Source: Albifimbria verrucaria (taxonomy: Eukaryota > Ascomycota > Sordariomycetes > Hypocreales > Stachybotryaceae). From it: a DNA stretch of 64,000 bases. Where the stretch lies: NCBI GenBank assembly GCA_020081605.1, contig JAHREC010000016.1, positions 310,001 to 374,000 of the forward strand, written 5' to 3'. The number at the start of each line of letters is the position of its first letter. Position 1 is the first letter of the stretch. A program made the position numbers and the translations under genes. Shown here in pieces: positions 36,870 to 50,099 of the stretch. Under the pieces are notes generated by a model. That model ran no database searches, was not told the origin of the DNA, and worked only from the letters and a program-made list of their open reading frames with translations.

Positions 36870-38572
36870 GGTGTTTGAGGTGGAGGTTAAAGCTTTGATC
36901 AAGAAAGAGAGGAAAGGAGTTAAAATGCCCTGGGGATAACAAGAAACGAATGGAAGGGGCAATAAAATACAAGCAAGATCAACTTGACGCGCCGCGATTT
37001 GCAACAACTGGCCGGTAGTGACTGTGAAGAGAAGGGTGAAGATCGTGTCTTAACTAGGGAAGATAGGAGCGTTGCTTCCTACTTAGGAAGTCCATTGTCA
37101 AAGACTGGAGTATTGGATTAGATTAAACATTCAAGGCCAAGGAGCTTCATGCGGCCAACTGGTGGGGAAGAAGTGCTTCAGGTTATGCACGACAAGGGTG
37201 TTCCTGATTGCTTTCAGCATTTTCCTCCGTCGATTAGTTCAGATCAGCAGCCGCCATGCCCGGCGGAAAGGCTCCACAGCTGTCAAAGTCCGCTTAATCC
37301 AGCCAGCTAACCTCAAATCGTCCATGACACCCGTGGTCACGGATTCCAACCCGCGGATCTTAGCGTCGGGCAGTTGTTGGAATCCGAGATGCGCGTACGG
37401 AGTATTTTATGGACGCAAAGATAGGCCGGGCAAGGTAACTGGAAGGAATGTGGTGTGCCAGAAGAGTTAGCTACCCTGTACCAATGAGCTGTCAGCCAAT
37501 GTGATGGTTATGATCACAACATAGCCAATTCATGGGCCGCGATGATCTAATTGATACATTGATGAGCTGAGAAGAAAATTCCCGCGCCTGTTATACGCCT
37601 AAATCTTTGCAATTGGGACATTGTATAAGAGTTGGGGTTTTCATTGTTACTCCCTTAAACGAACTAGTCAAAGTGAACTCGCTGTTGGAATGATCCACTA
37701 GCGACTGACTCAATGAAGTCAGATAGTGGACGTCGGCAACTCTTAACAAATAGACTTGGCCAGGTCATTAAGTAAAGTGCCCAGTGAGGTTGACCTAAGC
37801 AGAGCACGAATACATTATGGCATCTCAAATCAGAGTCTATTGGATGAACCGTCGAACAGTCAGAGAATTCAACCCTGCATAAACTCAAGAAGCCAAGACT
37901 GGTGAATACATCGTAAACATGGCGCCGCCAGCGCTAAAATGACAAGGGCATTGTCATCTTGAGCCACACAGCACGTTACGTGAAACATCACATCTGATCC
38001 ACCTACATCTAAAGATCAGACCGACACAGAAGAAATTCGTAGGGGGTAGAGGATCGTGGCCATGTGCTCGGGTTATGATACCCCGAACCTCCCGAGCCTT
38101 CCGAGAGCTGGGCCAGAGGACAGGGGCATGAAACATCAGCCCGCTATACCGTTGGTGGATTCCTGGCCCTTGAATGTTTGACATAAGCAGCTGACTAGGC
38201 AAAGAAACACTCCTCGAAATGCATTAAAGGTCATAAACTTGACGAAATCACGCCAGTTAGGGTGCAATGCATGTCCAATAATGTTTACACAAGACAAATG
38301 CCAATGACCCTAGAATCCCTGGCTTCGTGCTCGCTAGTATGTAGCGAAATAGCAAATTTAAATAAATACATCCAGCGCCCAGTGAATGCATCATGAAGTC
38401 TTCAGGCTTCTCACAGCTCTGCGAGCCTGGTGCCATCCTTTCGTTCCTTCGTTTGCTCACTTGTCTTCATTGGCAAATACGTTCTCTACCCAACCACCCA
38501 CACTCATTGTACCGTCTGAGCTAGGCTCGACAATTGACATTCTTTTTCCTGGCGAAACAATAGATTGCCGCC
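36870..38572. other. Divergent intergenic region
   Basis: 1.7 kb between the divergent pectin lyase and the next secreted-protein gene; serves as both promoters. Unassigned short frames only. Confidence 0.5.
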
Positions 38573-40480
38573 ATGTCGCGACGATTTCTTTCATTGGTTC
38601 TCAACTTCTCGTTGGCCGTAGCCCAATTGAGCTCATCCTCCCTAGACAACCATGTTGACTCCATGACACTGGCTCATTCTTTCAACCCAGTCAAGGAAGC
38701 TTACTGGACGGGATACCCTCACCATCGCCGAACCCCTTCGCCGTTTCTCCGGACGGCAAGTCCGCTTATCTAGCATACCTCGACGAGTCGGGTACCGATG
38801 TTCACATTCAAGGACTAAACCCAAGCACGTTCGCCGCCGTTGGAGACCCAGTCACTGTGAAAGGTGGCAAAGAAGCAGGCGGTCTCACTGCTCACAACGA
38901 CGGATTCGCTTTGCTTACCAACGAACCGATTGCCGGCGAAGCTGATGGACAACCTATTGCTGTACTTTATCGATACGTCGATGGAAAGCAAACCTGGAAG
39001 ACTTTTCTCGGAGGACCTGGCATAGACTCCGATTCCTCTTTGGCCTCCCTGACATCAACGGCGATCTCGTCTTTTCCGAAAAGGCTGGTTACTATGCTGC
39101 CTACATTGTTGTTACGGCATACAAGGGCGCGGCATCTGGCCACTTTGGTGACGCGATACGCTACATTACTCCAGATGGCAAGCTCGAGAATATCAGCGGT
39201 GCTTCTTCGTCCTGGGGATGTTCCCACAACACTGGAATTGCCTTTGAGGCTGCCGATGCTCCTCCATTCGCTTCTGTTTGTGCCGAAGATCAAGGTGCTA
39301 TTTGGTACAATTCGATGACTCGCGGCATGTCGAACGACGGTGTTAAGGTTTCGAACGAGAAGGTTATCAATGGTGCCAGCAACGAGCCCCTGGGTGGAAT
39401 GAGTGGCTCATACAGCTCCCTCGCTCGTTTCATTGGCGAAGATTCTTACGTTCTTGCTTGGGTCTCTCGTGGTGCTGTCGACCTCACCGCTAATGACTGG
39501 ATGGGTCAGGGCTACACCAAGGCTGAGAATCGCACCAACAACCGTAACGTAGCTATTGCTATGTTCTCTGATAAAGCCACTCTAGTCGGCAAGCAGGCCT
39601 CTTCCGAAGTCGGTGCTGCTGATGGTGATAGCCAGATCAACTGGGTTACCGATGGTTCAAATGACTGTTCTAACGCTCACGCTGCCGCATTCGACGGTTC
39701 CAAGGCTCTCATCACTTGGGAGGAGATAAGCAACCCCAGTGCCCATTTGAGGCGATGGGATGCGCTGGTGCTTTTGCAGGTACGAAGTTCCAAATGGTTG
39801 GAAGTGATGGCAAGAAGATTGGCGAGCCTGTTGTCTCGACCGATACGTATGTTGCGGGAGACATGGTCACTATGAGCGATGGCCGTATCTGCTGGCCGTA
39901 TGTCAACATGGACTGGAAGCTTGATGGACCTAGCAATGCGGCTGCTGTTACGAAAATGTCATTCGCTTGTATTAGCTCCGGCACTGGCAACAGCGGGAGT
40001 GCACCTGCGCCTGCATCTACTAGCCAGCCAGCCCCGACCGCTTCTGCTCAGTCAACCGAGGCCAGCGGCACTGAGACCAAGGCTGCCGAGACTGGGGCTG
40101 AGGTCGCCACAAGCTCGGCTCCAGCTAGTAGCGTTAGTAGTGTCGCTTCTTCCGGTTCTTCCACAGAGGATGCTGTGAAGCCCACTGCTATCTCAACCAA
40201 GAGCTCTGCCTACTCTTCTGTGGCATCTCGCACTGCTTCCCAGGCTATCTCTGTCGTCACCGAACCAGTAAGGCCGACAAAGCCTTCCATCTCCGATAGC
40301 CAATCTCGAGACACCAGCACGAAAAGCCGCAAGCCCCGTCCTACCAAACAACCCCAGCACCCTGGATCCCCAGGGCGTCCTGGTCCACCAAACCGTCCCC
40401 ACGAGTCTGAATGTCCCCGAAAGACCTGCAAGACCGTCACCGAATGGGAGACTGTTTACGTGACTGCTACTGCGGCCTGA
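38573..40480 (+). CDS. Secreted protein with Ser/Thr/Pro-rich tail (three frame breaks)
   Basis: About 636 residues without introns. The N-terminus is a signal peptide (MSRRFLSLVLNFSLAVAQ). The main part (~residues 25-470) has repeated beta-strand-like segments with DGKSAYLAYLDESGTDVHI, DGDSQINWVTDGSNDCSN and SDGRICWPYVNMDWKLDGPS, in the style of a beta-propeller or lectin-like fold, but I do not recognise a family. The tail is rich in Ser, Thr, Ala and Pro and then basic Pro/Gly-rich (TKQPQHPGSPGRPGPP), ending TEWETVYVTATAA; it suggests a heavily glycosylated wall-associated protein, although no clear GPI signal is seen. Frame is one base short at 38716-38718, 39047-39049 and 39735-39738, all C-runs. 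A real, expressed-looking secreted protein of unknown function. Confidence 0.7.
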
Positions 40481-41735
40481 AGATACTTCTGCCAAGTTGC
40501 AGAACGCAAATTCACTTGATTGCTGCAAGCCATGGGATGGCTAACCACCCTTTCTTGGGGTTGATATTCATGTATATAACCACTTCCTCAAACACTTATC
40601 CTCAATGAATGAAAACTGAAATTTGGTTGCTTGACGAAATGAATGGTATCTAGGAGTTTTGGAAAAGATGAATAGCCGCTGCTTGCTGTAATAATATGCT
40701 TGTACCGCCCGATGACGAGAAATTGCGAGACAACTGTAGAGATGGTTAAGAAAAAATTGTAGATCTGCCTTTAAAAGCGGCTGGAAACAATTAACACGCA
40801 TCAGTAGGCTTTGCAAACTGCAGCATTATTCGAGTCAATCGAATAGCCACTCGATCGAAAAGACAAGGGACTATTGGAATGGTCTCGAGCCTATAGGGGC
40901 AATGGAGGGGTGCTTGAGTGAATACCACGGTTGCTGTCAATTCTCGAGGGGTAGCAGAAAGAGTGGATTCAAGTCTTGGTCAACGTGCGCATGTAAAATA
41001 CGGAACGATGCTTGGATTGTTGGGAACCGTGCGATGTCGCTATGTGATTGGAGACAAGACCATGAAATCTGTCATGGGCCATTCCAACGGGGACTTCAAG
41101 CTAAAGCAGAAACCTCGGTACCCATGCTCAGAACTTCGGGACCGAGATCCCCCTCAGCTTGACATAACGGGTGCTGTTCTGCCTTGGCCCATAGTCTAAA
41201 TCTTTACAGGCATGGTGGCTGCACTAATAGCATTCGAGTACACTGGAGGATCTTTAACGATGATTCTATGCACAAGCTCCTCTTTTAGCCGGCAGGAAGC
41301 GTGGCTGCATGCATGACTTAGTCCGAGATTTGGAGAGTTGCGGATGACCTATGATGTGTATGAGGGCAATACTAGGCACGGCATGACAGGGTACACACTA
41401 CAGAGGCATTACAAAGCGGGCTGGGTGGATACAACGCACCCTTTCATCCAATGATACCCTATAAACCATGTAGCACGGCGAATTAACCGCTTATCTAAGC
41501 GGCCAAGAGCTCGTCAAACGTGCTGTAACACTTCTGTGGCTTACAGTAGCAGGATTCGTGCAACATCGCAATTCGGTTGCCAAACTGGTATATATAGAGG
41601 AAGTGATTCTCGTTTTCTCACAGCATCCAAAATATTTCGAAGCAGGATCCTCCAATTTTACTTCCCTTTTTCACACTATACAAATTGAAGAATCTTGTTC
41701 CAAACAGTCTTTTCCAGTGGTGTAACTAGTGCACC
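40481..41735. other. Intergenic with epoxide hydrolase promoter
   Basis: 1.25 kb. Short frames at 40902-41199 have no similarity. Contains the TATA-like box listed next. Confidence 0.5.
41589..41596 (+). promoter_or_regulatory. TATA box of the epoxide hydrolase gene
   Basis: TATATATA followed by GAGG, 140 bases before the ATG at 41736, with a pyrimidine-rich stretch in between. Assigned on sequence and spacing. Confidence 0.5.
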
Positions 41736-43089
41736 ATGACTACACCAACAGAACTACTTGATACTGTAGCTGAAGACAGCAGCTACAAGTTCCCTGATGG
41801 CCCCTATCCAAGGCCATTCGAAGTCAAACTCCTCCAACCTTTTGTCGATATGACGCTTAGAAAAGTTCGAGACTACAGGCCGACCTTTGGGCTCTCCACT
41901 ACTTGGGCACTTGAAGGTCCACCGCACCAAGATATCAATCGCATAGCCAAGATATGGGGTTCCGATTATGACTGGAGATCTGTGGAGAGTCAAATAAATG
42001 ACGAATTTAAGCACTATGCCACTGTGGTACCGGGTAGTGGCAACTATAACTTGCCAATCCCACTGCATTTTGTGCACCATGTCTCAAAGAACGAAGATGC
42101 GATTCCCTTCTGCTACTTCATGGCTGGCCATCATCTTTCCTGGAATGGTCCAAAGTCATCAAACCACTCTCTGAACACGCAAACCGGTCATTTCACGTCG
42201 TTGCGCCGGATCTACCAGGGTTTGGTTTCAGCCCGGCGCCTAAGCAGCCTGGGATGGGACCGCGTGAAATGGGGAGGGCGTTTGACTTAATGATGAAACA
42301 ATTAGGCTACGATAAGTACGGAATTGCCACCACAGATCTGGGATGGACGGTTGGCATGTGGATGGTGCATGACGTTCAGGACAGCATCATCGGCCACATG
42401 TGCGATTTCTTCATGGTTCCACCAAATGAGGATGACCAAGCCCGCATGCAAGCGGGAACCCTGACCACCGAAGAATCAGATTACATGTCGGGCATGAACA
42501 CATGGTTTTCATCGCATTCGGCATATTCGACGGCCCATTCCCAAAAGCCACTGGCTCTATCAATAGCCTTGGGAGACAGTCCTGTCGGATTACTTGGATG
42601 GTGCTGGGATCTTATTCACACCGTCAGCGATGGCTACCCTTATAGCGAAAAGGAGCTGATTACTGACACGATGATGCTATGGATTCCTGGACCTTACTCC
42701 AACATCCGATCGTACTTGGAATTCTACAAGGTTCGCTAAGCCGACCCTTTATCCGGAGATCTAATAGAACCAGAACTGACATGTCAGCAGCCTGAACACA
42801 TGAATTTCTTACGGTCTAACGTGCCAACGGGCATATCACAGTGGGGTTTGGGCAGATTGCCTTTCCCAAATCTTGCCAAGTTTCCGTTTGTTGTAAGTTG
42901 ACTTGACCATTTGTTGCCGTTAGAATTGCGTAGGCTAATACGGCTTTAGCCAACTGAATGGCTCAAGCGAATAGTCAACTTGTCTTTTTCACTAGACACG
43001 AGGGTGGAGGTCATTTTCCAGCTATATCTGAGCCAGACCTGTGGGTTCAGGATGTGCAGTCATTTTTCTATCGTTCAACGTCGGGCTAG
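41736..43089 (+). CDS. Epoxide hydrolase with N-terminal EHN domain (two frame breaks)
   Basis: About 412 residues in three exons: 41736-42730, 42791-42892 and 42950-43089. Residues ~25-125 are the epoxide hydrolase N-terminal domain (PRPFEVKLLQPFVDMTLRKV, DYDWRSVESQIN, GNYNLPIPLHFVH). Then come LLLLHGWPSS, VVAPDLPGFGFSPAP, the Asp nucleophile region IATTDLGWTVG and, in the last exon, EGGGHFPAISEP with the catalytic His. The nucleophile turn lacks the usual GGDWG-like spelling but keeps Asp. Such enzymes add water to epoxides of juvenile-hormone or xenobiotic type; the natural substrate here is unknown. Breaks: 42105-42107 (CCC) and 42985-42989 (TTTTT), one base short each. The Zn2Cys6 regulator follows 450 bp downstream on the same strand and may control it. 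Confidence 0.87.
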
Positions 43090-43535
43090 GCTTTGGGCAT
43101 GTAAGGATTGTCGATTGGTGACGAGGTGTCTAGAAAACCTCTTGAGACCCTAAAGAATGAACGGGAGAGATTAATTTAGACAAATGCGTAGCAAAAGGAC
43201 AACGCCAATAATAAACTGAAGAAGACATATTTTCTTAATGCAATATAGTAGGTAGGGGTTCCTCAACCCCAAAAACTCCTGTAACGTTACGATTATCAAT
43301 ATCCAATCCAACTGTACCACTAAGCCAAACTCTTTAGGATGAACCCTGTAAGTTTGTAAATGATGTCAGCACTGTAGTGCGAGCCCTGTCACTAGAATGG
43401 ATAAAGTTAATTTCGCTAACGGCATCTATTTGTCACCTGATTAACTCCACAAATCCGCTTGGTGGTGACGACGGGTACATGGGCTAGGTTGCTGTTCAGC
43501 TGACTACTCACCAAAGACTTGACGATATCCTCAAA
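43090..43535. other. Spacer and regulator promoter
   Basis: 446 bp between two plus-strand genes. No gene seen. Confidence 0.5.
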
Positions 43536-45542
43536 ATGCCAAGAAAGAGAGCGTGCGACTCTTGCCACAAGAAAAAGGTACAAATGCCGGGTGACCGATA
43601 GTAAGACGTATTTGATGCTGATATCGCGAAAGGTCCACTGTGATGGAGGCACGCCTCGTTGCGAATGGTGCGTACACCGCGGCCTTGCCTGTTCTTATGG
43701 ACGCGATGCTGTTAGGAAGCAGGAACAGATGAGGTAAGTCGCAGTTTTCGTTTGTTTCAGAATCAAAACTCATCTCGATCATAGGGACAAGCGGCCAAGG
43801 AACTTGCAGGAGTACAATGAGCAGACAATCATTCGTTTGGAAGCTTTGCTCGGTAGTGAAACTGGCCTTTCAAATAGAATATATCTGGAATCTTGCAACG
43901 ACGAGACGGTAGGTAAGGATGCAAAGCCCACTGCTGGCAGAAATCCAGTGGATTCGGTCGAAATGCTCTCTACAATCCCACGACAAGGGCTATTCTATTC
44001 TACTGCAATGCACTTCGCAGGATTCGATTTAGGAGATGAGACAGCTCAAATTGGGATCCCGACATTTTGCAAGGACGGACTGCGATGGATTCAAGACAAG
44101 ACTGGCGCGTCTAATCTTTTCGAAGACGTATGCCAAGCGAGAGGGCTGCACTATCAAAAGCTCCAACCAGCATTAAATAACCCCAACAATGTCATGTCAA
44201 TGCCATCAAAGGCTGTTGCGGATCTTTGCTTACAAGTATTCAGCACGTCTGACTTACGCAGGGTTTTCCCACTTGTCAACATCAATGCTTTCAAAGGAAC
44301 AATCTCTGAGGCATACGACTTTGGAAAACGCTCGGTTTCCCTACGCGCTCAAGCTTGTGTTCAAGCTTTTGCCGCAGTTCTGGCCTTACTCGAGCCAGAA
44401 AGGATATCCATCAGTACCTCTGAGGCAGAAATCTACAGTTGCGCAGCAGAAGGCTCACTGGTCGAAGTCCTCGCTCAGCCCAGTATAGAGGGCTTACAAG
44501 CTTCCCTAATGCTTGTATGTCACCGATCTAAGATCTCAATCGATAGTTATGTGTCAAAGCTTACACGATGCAGTGTATGTATCATGATTTCACAGGAACA
44601 ATACGATCGGCAGTGCTTAGCCTGGCAATGGCCGTGCAATGTGTTTACAGCCTTAGGGGCCATGTAGCCCAGCTAGGTGCTTCGCGTTCCGATGCCTCGA
44701 ACCACCTTAGGGATCTATTCTGGCTCTGCTACTTTTTTGATAAGCACATCTCGTTACGTAGCGGCCGCCCGCCATTGTTAAATGACAACGAGTGCAGTCT
44801 TTCGCTAGATGATTACCCTGGAATAGCAGCCATCCATGACGATAGATCTCCTTTCTTCCCAAGCGATCTTGGGTTGACCATTTTGAAACATGAGGTTTCC
44901 TCAACACTTTACTCAAGATCAGCATTGGAAAAGTCTGACACCGAACGTCTCCGAGATATTCGTATTTTGGATGATCGGCTCGAAGCATGGCGCCTGTCAG
45001 TGCCATCATTTGCCCGACCACGGTTGTCCATTGTGGAATTCGGCAATGGATCAGAAGCCTTAGAGAATAAATTCGGGACCTGGCTTATCTTTATACATTT
45101 AGAGTATCTCTATTTAATATCCGCTATCCATCGGGCTTGCTTCCGTTGTACTATATCGTCTCCCGGCACAGCCGGAACTATGGCATTGAGCTCTAGTTTA
45201 GCACTCTCTGTCCATGCAAGTCGAGCTACGTTGGTTTACCTTACGGTAGCTTCTACGCGCGTGCACGGAGAAATCTTTGGTAAGTCGAAAAGGCCGTGGT
45301 AGCAAGATTGGCTTTGCACCGGACTAAAGCTGACTTCGTTAAGGCTCGTTCTATTTTATCCTGTTTGGGCAACAGTCACGATCTTCTCATACGTACTACA
45401 AGCACCTGACAGTCATTCCTCTCTGGCCGATATTGCTTTAATGCAGACGGTGCCACAACTCCTCAGAAACATACGCAAGAGAGCTCCTACTCCTGAAGAG
45501 GCCTGCCATCTGGATTTACTTGATCTTTTGTCGCGGAACTAG
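43536..45542 (+). CDS. Zn(II)2Cys6 transcription factor (one frame break)
   Basis: A fungal binuclear-zinc regulator of about 590 residues. Exons: 43536-43577, 43633-43733, 43795-44514, 44574-45279 and 45344-45542. The DNA-binding domain is at residues 7-34 with CX2CX6CX6CX2CX6C spacing (CDSCHKKKVHC, then CEWCVHRGLAC), split by intron 1. A leucine-containing linker (NEQTIIRLEALLG) could form the dimer coiled coil. The middle homology region follows, with LRDLFWLCYFFDKHISLRSGRPP and DRLEAWRLSVP typical of the fungal_trans domain. At the last splice, 45279/45344, the frame is off by one base; the next exon then reads VWATVTIFSYVLQAPD to a stop. Nuclear by family. Target unknown; the epoxide hydrolase gene just upstream is the nearest candidate. 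Confidence 0.9.
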
Positions 45543-47160
45543 TTCGGTTGGCTCGGTGTGCCGTTGAGAAGGCTTGTGGTCCCAGCAAGTTGGTGCAGAC
45601 TTAGATGGGCAATTGTGATTTAGAATGACACCTCTAAGCTTTTAGAACGATGAAAGACACATGAGACTGCGCATCTTTGATACTGAATTTGATCTGAGAA
45701 TGCTTGTGGATTGAGTATCTGTAGCACAGGTATCATTCACAAGTCCTTAGAAACTGGGGAGCTGTTGATCGCCTACTTCGTTTGTGCCTGATATATCTGT
45801 TACAAAGATGGTAAACCCTTGGGCGAATGACGAGCTATGGGCGTATAGAACGGTAATCTTGAAGATATGACCACAAATTTGCCTATAAGCCCCTGGTAAG
45901 TTTTCTAGATATTGGACTCTCGATTGATCATGCAATATCAACTAAAGCTAAGCCAATATAAGTTTCATCTAATTGCACGTATCCAAGGTTCTTACGACTA
46001 GGAGAAAATCCGAGAGAAAATCTATTTCCTGGGTACACATTGTGAACCAAAAGTTTGTGTTGGTGGTATTTTGTACTTGTCTTTACAAGTGACATCTACT
46101 GACATGACCCAGGTATATTGATGACTTGGTCATCCTGGTACAAGAGCTGAGATCTCCCATAATGCCCAAACACTTATAAGGCATAGTAGTGGTAAAATAG
46201 CTATGTTTGAAGGATATTATATTTAAGAACGAATATGCTGGAATGAAACTGATGCAGGGCGAATATCACTTTAGCATAGTTTAGGAACTAATGTTGAGGT
46301 TACGAACAATAATCTGATCAGCATAAGCGTCCATCAGCGTCGTTTGTGGAAAGGTGGCATTTTAATTTATTCAACGACTTAGGTGCTCGACGTGCGTAAA
46401 AGGGACCAGAAACAGTTAGTGATACCATCTATATACTTTGAAGGATACCTGATATAAAGCATTTTGGCACAGACTCTCAAAGCTGAATGGTTTCGTCTTA
46501 ACATTCACATATCACATAGGCACATAACTGTGCAACTCAAACCTTCGATCAGATATCCTTGGCTACAAACTAGACCCAATTTTAGCCGAAGATCGCCTGC
46601 AATGCTTACCACGATTACGATTTATAACGACACATCAATTGCTCCTATAGGACGTCTTGACGTCAGCTTCATTAAAAATATCTTCCTCCACCATGGTCGC
46701 AAATGCCGATGCACGAACCGCGATGACCCACATACGACAAATGCGCCGTTTCTCCTTTCGATGCAGTGAGTGATGGGTAAAACATCGGTGGTTGAGTAGG
46801 TGAATATGCGCATCGTGCTCGATGTTATTGTAGGCTTGATAATCTCACTGGCTATAATGAGGTTCAAGACACTGCCAATGATAGGCGTTATTTGAGACGG
46901 CAGTTAAATGCCGAATCAGTTTACCCACTGTCAGGTATGGATAAAATTTAGGCTGAATAATTTCTAGGTGGGAACAACGATCTTCACCTTTTGAGGAGTT
47001 GGGTTTTCGGTGTCCAAGGTTCCGCTTGTATGGTTGGACGCAGTGTATAGGGCAATGATCGACCGTAGTGTTACAGGATTAGATGAATCTACGGAATTTA
47101 GGATCGAAGAATGACACATGGGGTAGCCGTCTTTAGTTGTACAATGTATATTGCCCAGGC

Positions 47161-47166
47161 GGCAAA
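47161..47166 (+). promoter_or_regulatory. Possible XlnR/Xyr1-type site
   Basis: GGCAAA, about 200 bases before the xylanase ATG, fits the GGC(A/T)3 pattern known for xylanase regulators in ascomycetes. A six-base match is weak evidence. Confidence 0.3.
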
Positions 47167-47249
47167 AACCAACCAAGAATCAGGTGCACTGAGTTATCAA
47201 CCTTTGGGTAAATACCCACCATGTAAGTGGAAACAACACTCGATGCTAA

Positions 47250-47256
47250 TATAAAA
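47250..47256 (+). promoter_or_regulatory. TATA box of the GH11 xylanase gene
   Basis: TATAAAA about 107 bases before the ATG at 47363, followed by a CT-rich leader. A clear fungal core promoter arrangement. Confidence 0.65.
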
Positions 47257-47281
47257 GGCCCCGATCAGCATCACTTTTTGA

Positions 47282-48193
<912 letters not shown>

Positions 48194-49238
48194 AAGGGCA
48201 CCTTGCATACGCAGTAACTCAAACACACCTACTGCGTTAACGGCTGAGGAGTTGTGGAATGAGTTGGAACTATAGGTCAACTTTCAACACTAGCATAGGG
48301 ACAACACATGACTACAATAGCTACTAGCCTGATGAAACCAATGCTTCATACTTATTGAGTTTCTTTTGAGTTATTGTGACTACAGTAAATTGTAGGCATA
48401 CTACTGCCGTCAATAGGATGACTCGCAGCCGATCTACATAATATGTTTCAGTATAATGGACTCATGCCCATTCTTTTTGTATGGAAGCGACTATCTTACC
48501 CAACTACTTGAACAGTTAATCACAGCAGTAATATTTCAAGGTTGAAGAAAACCTGCTACGGCTTAAGGTATCTTGAGAATAATTATAATTGGCAACATTA
48601 GTTGGATTTACACTACCAGGCGAGTTCACAAGTTAATGACTCACGAGTAAGCTTAAGATGGCAGTCATACCAAGCTAGATATTTAGCAGTATAACTTCGG
48701 CTCTATAGGCATCATATTCTCATAATATCATCACATAATGGCAGATCTAGTTACGGGGTGGGCTATAGGGCTTATAGTACATACAGTTCTACCCACAGAG
48801 CCCTATCTACAACGGCCTCAAACTTTAGAGCATAATTTCCTCGACATTGCTGGCATTAATAAAGACATCCCTTATGATTCATGTATGATTCAAACCAGGC
48901 TCCGAGTACCGATACGGCGTTTTATTTGATTGTCCGCTATACTCAAGAAAACAGGGGTTCTATTCCCCAAAATTACTCAGTCTTCCAATCTCCAGAAAAC
49001 TCCACGCTTACCCATATACTCCTCCATTTTTCTACAGCCTCAGAATCTTCACTCCATATACCTCCCTGTCTTCCCAATCCGTATTTGTCACCAAACACCC
49101 TGGCTGAGCAAAGGTCCTCTGCTGTGAATGGGCTCCACGAATGGAGCTTGTTCTTCAGAAGCACGTTTGGAAGATGTGCGGGCCAGCTTCCACCGTATGC
49201 CCGGCGACCATTGGCGTAGCCCACATGGTCGGCCCTGT
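48194..49238. other. Convergent spacer
   Basis: 1.05 kb between the xylanase (+) and the minus-strand ORF. Overlapping short frames around 48880-49220 have no similarity. No gene supported. Confidence 0.5.
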
Positions 49239-50099
49239 TCATTCCTTTCTTACATGGTTCATTCCGCTTGCATGTACCCCACAAATGCACCGCCACTGGG
49301 GCCCTGAATCTACATCTCTTGGACATCTGTAATGCTGTCCGGAGCAGTCACATCGTTGTTTTATGCGGCCTGCCCAGCGATCGGCTAATCTGCGATTGCT
49401 GTAATCGAATTTGTCGTCTCTGTCAGCAGAGCGTTCGGGTGCACCATCACGTACAGCTCTCATCCAGCTTACATCATCTGGACTAAGGCAATGGTAGCGT
49501 GAATACATGGCTGTGTTGATATCAACTAGATAATCACTCCGAATGAGCATGAGGTAGTCGTCCAAAGCTTTCAAATCCTGTGACAATGCCGTGTCGGAGT
49601 CAGACAGTGAGTCTGAAGTATCCGCATATGTAGAGAGGTTCTGCAGCTTGCATTTTATATCTGCCGGGCTCATAATATGATAATTTACACCCTCGTACAC
49701 TAGACGCTTCAGAAGGGCCTGCCCTGTTTTGGATTTGGTCTGCCGCCGGGCAAGGTAGACATGAAAATCGGTTCTTCTGAGTCTCACTACTCCTCGAGGA
49801 CGGCGGCGCAATCTCCAATCCTCGAGCTGATTTGGTGTAAGAGGCTGGGATTCACCAAGAAGCCAATCCAAAAGTACCTCATCAGCAGGCGTTGGTATAC
49901 TCAGGACGTACAAATGCTGTGTTTCTGGCGGCGGCAATTGGTATACACGCTGCTGCAGGAAACTTTCCAGATTCCCTATCCTGTCTGAGTACTGGTAATT
50001 TCCATATAATGGATGAGCCTTCCAGTCTGTGGCGCGAATGTACGCCGTCCTCAATACAGGCTCGGGAGACACTGCTCCCTGCGCGTTGGGCTTTGACAT
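49239..50099 (-). CDS. Hypothetical protein, 286 residues
   Basis: One uninterrupted frame from ATG 50099, without signal peptide or membrane helix. I do not recognise the family. It has a Pro/Gln-rich early segment (QRVYQLPPPETQ), a strongly basic patch (RLRRRPRGVVRLRR), an acidic Ser/Asp patch (SDSLSDSDT) and a Cys-rich C-terminus (KQRCDCSGQHYRC, WRCICG) that could bind zinc. Length and the lack of stops make it a likely gene. The basic patch together with Cys pairs would suit a nucleic-acid-binding protein, but that is speculation. Confidence 0.5.
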   Translation of the reverse strand: MSKPNAQGAVSPEPVLRTAYIRATDWKAHPLYGNYQYSDRIGNLESFLQQRVYQLPPPETQHLYVLSIPTPADEVLLDWLLGESQPLTPNQLEDWRLRRRPRGVVRLRRTDFHVYLARRQTKSKTGQALLKRLVYEGVNYHIMSPADIKCKLQNLSTYADTSDSLSDSDTALSQDLKALDDYLMLIRSDYLVDINTAMYSRYHCLSPDDVSWMRAVRDGAPERSADRDDKFDYSNRRLADRWAGRIKQRCDCSGQHYRCPRDVDSGPQWRCICGVHASGMNHVRKE

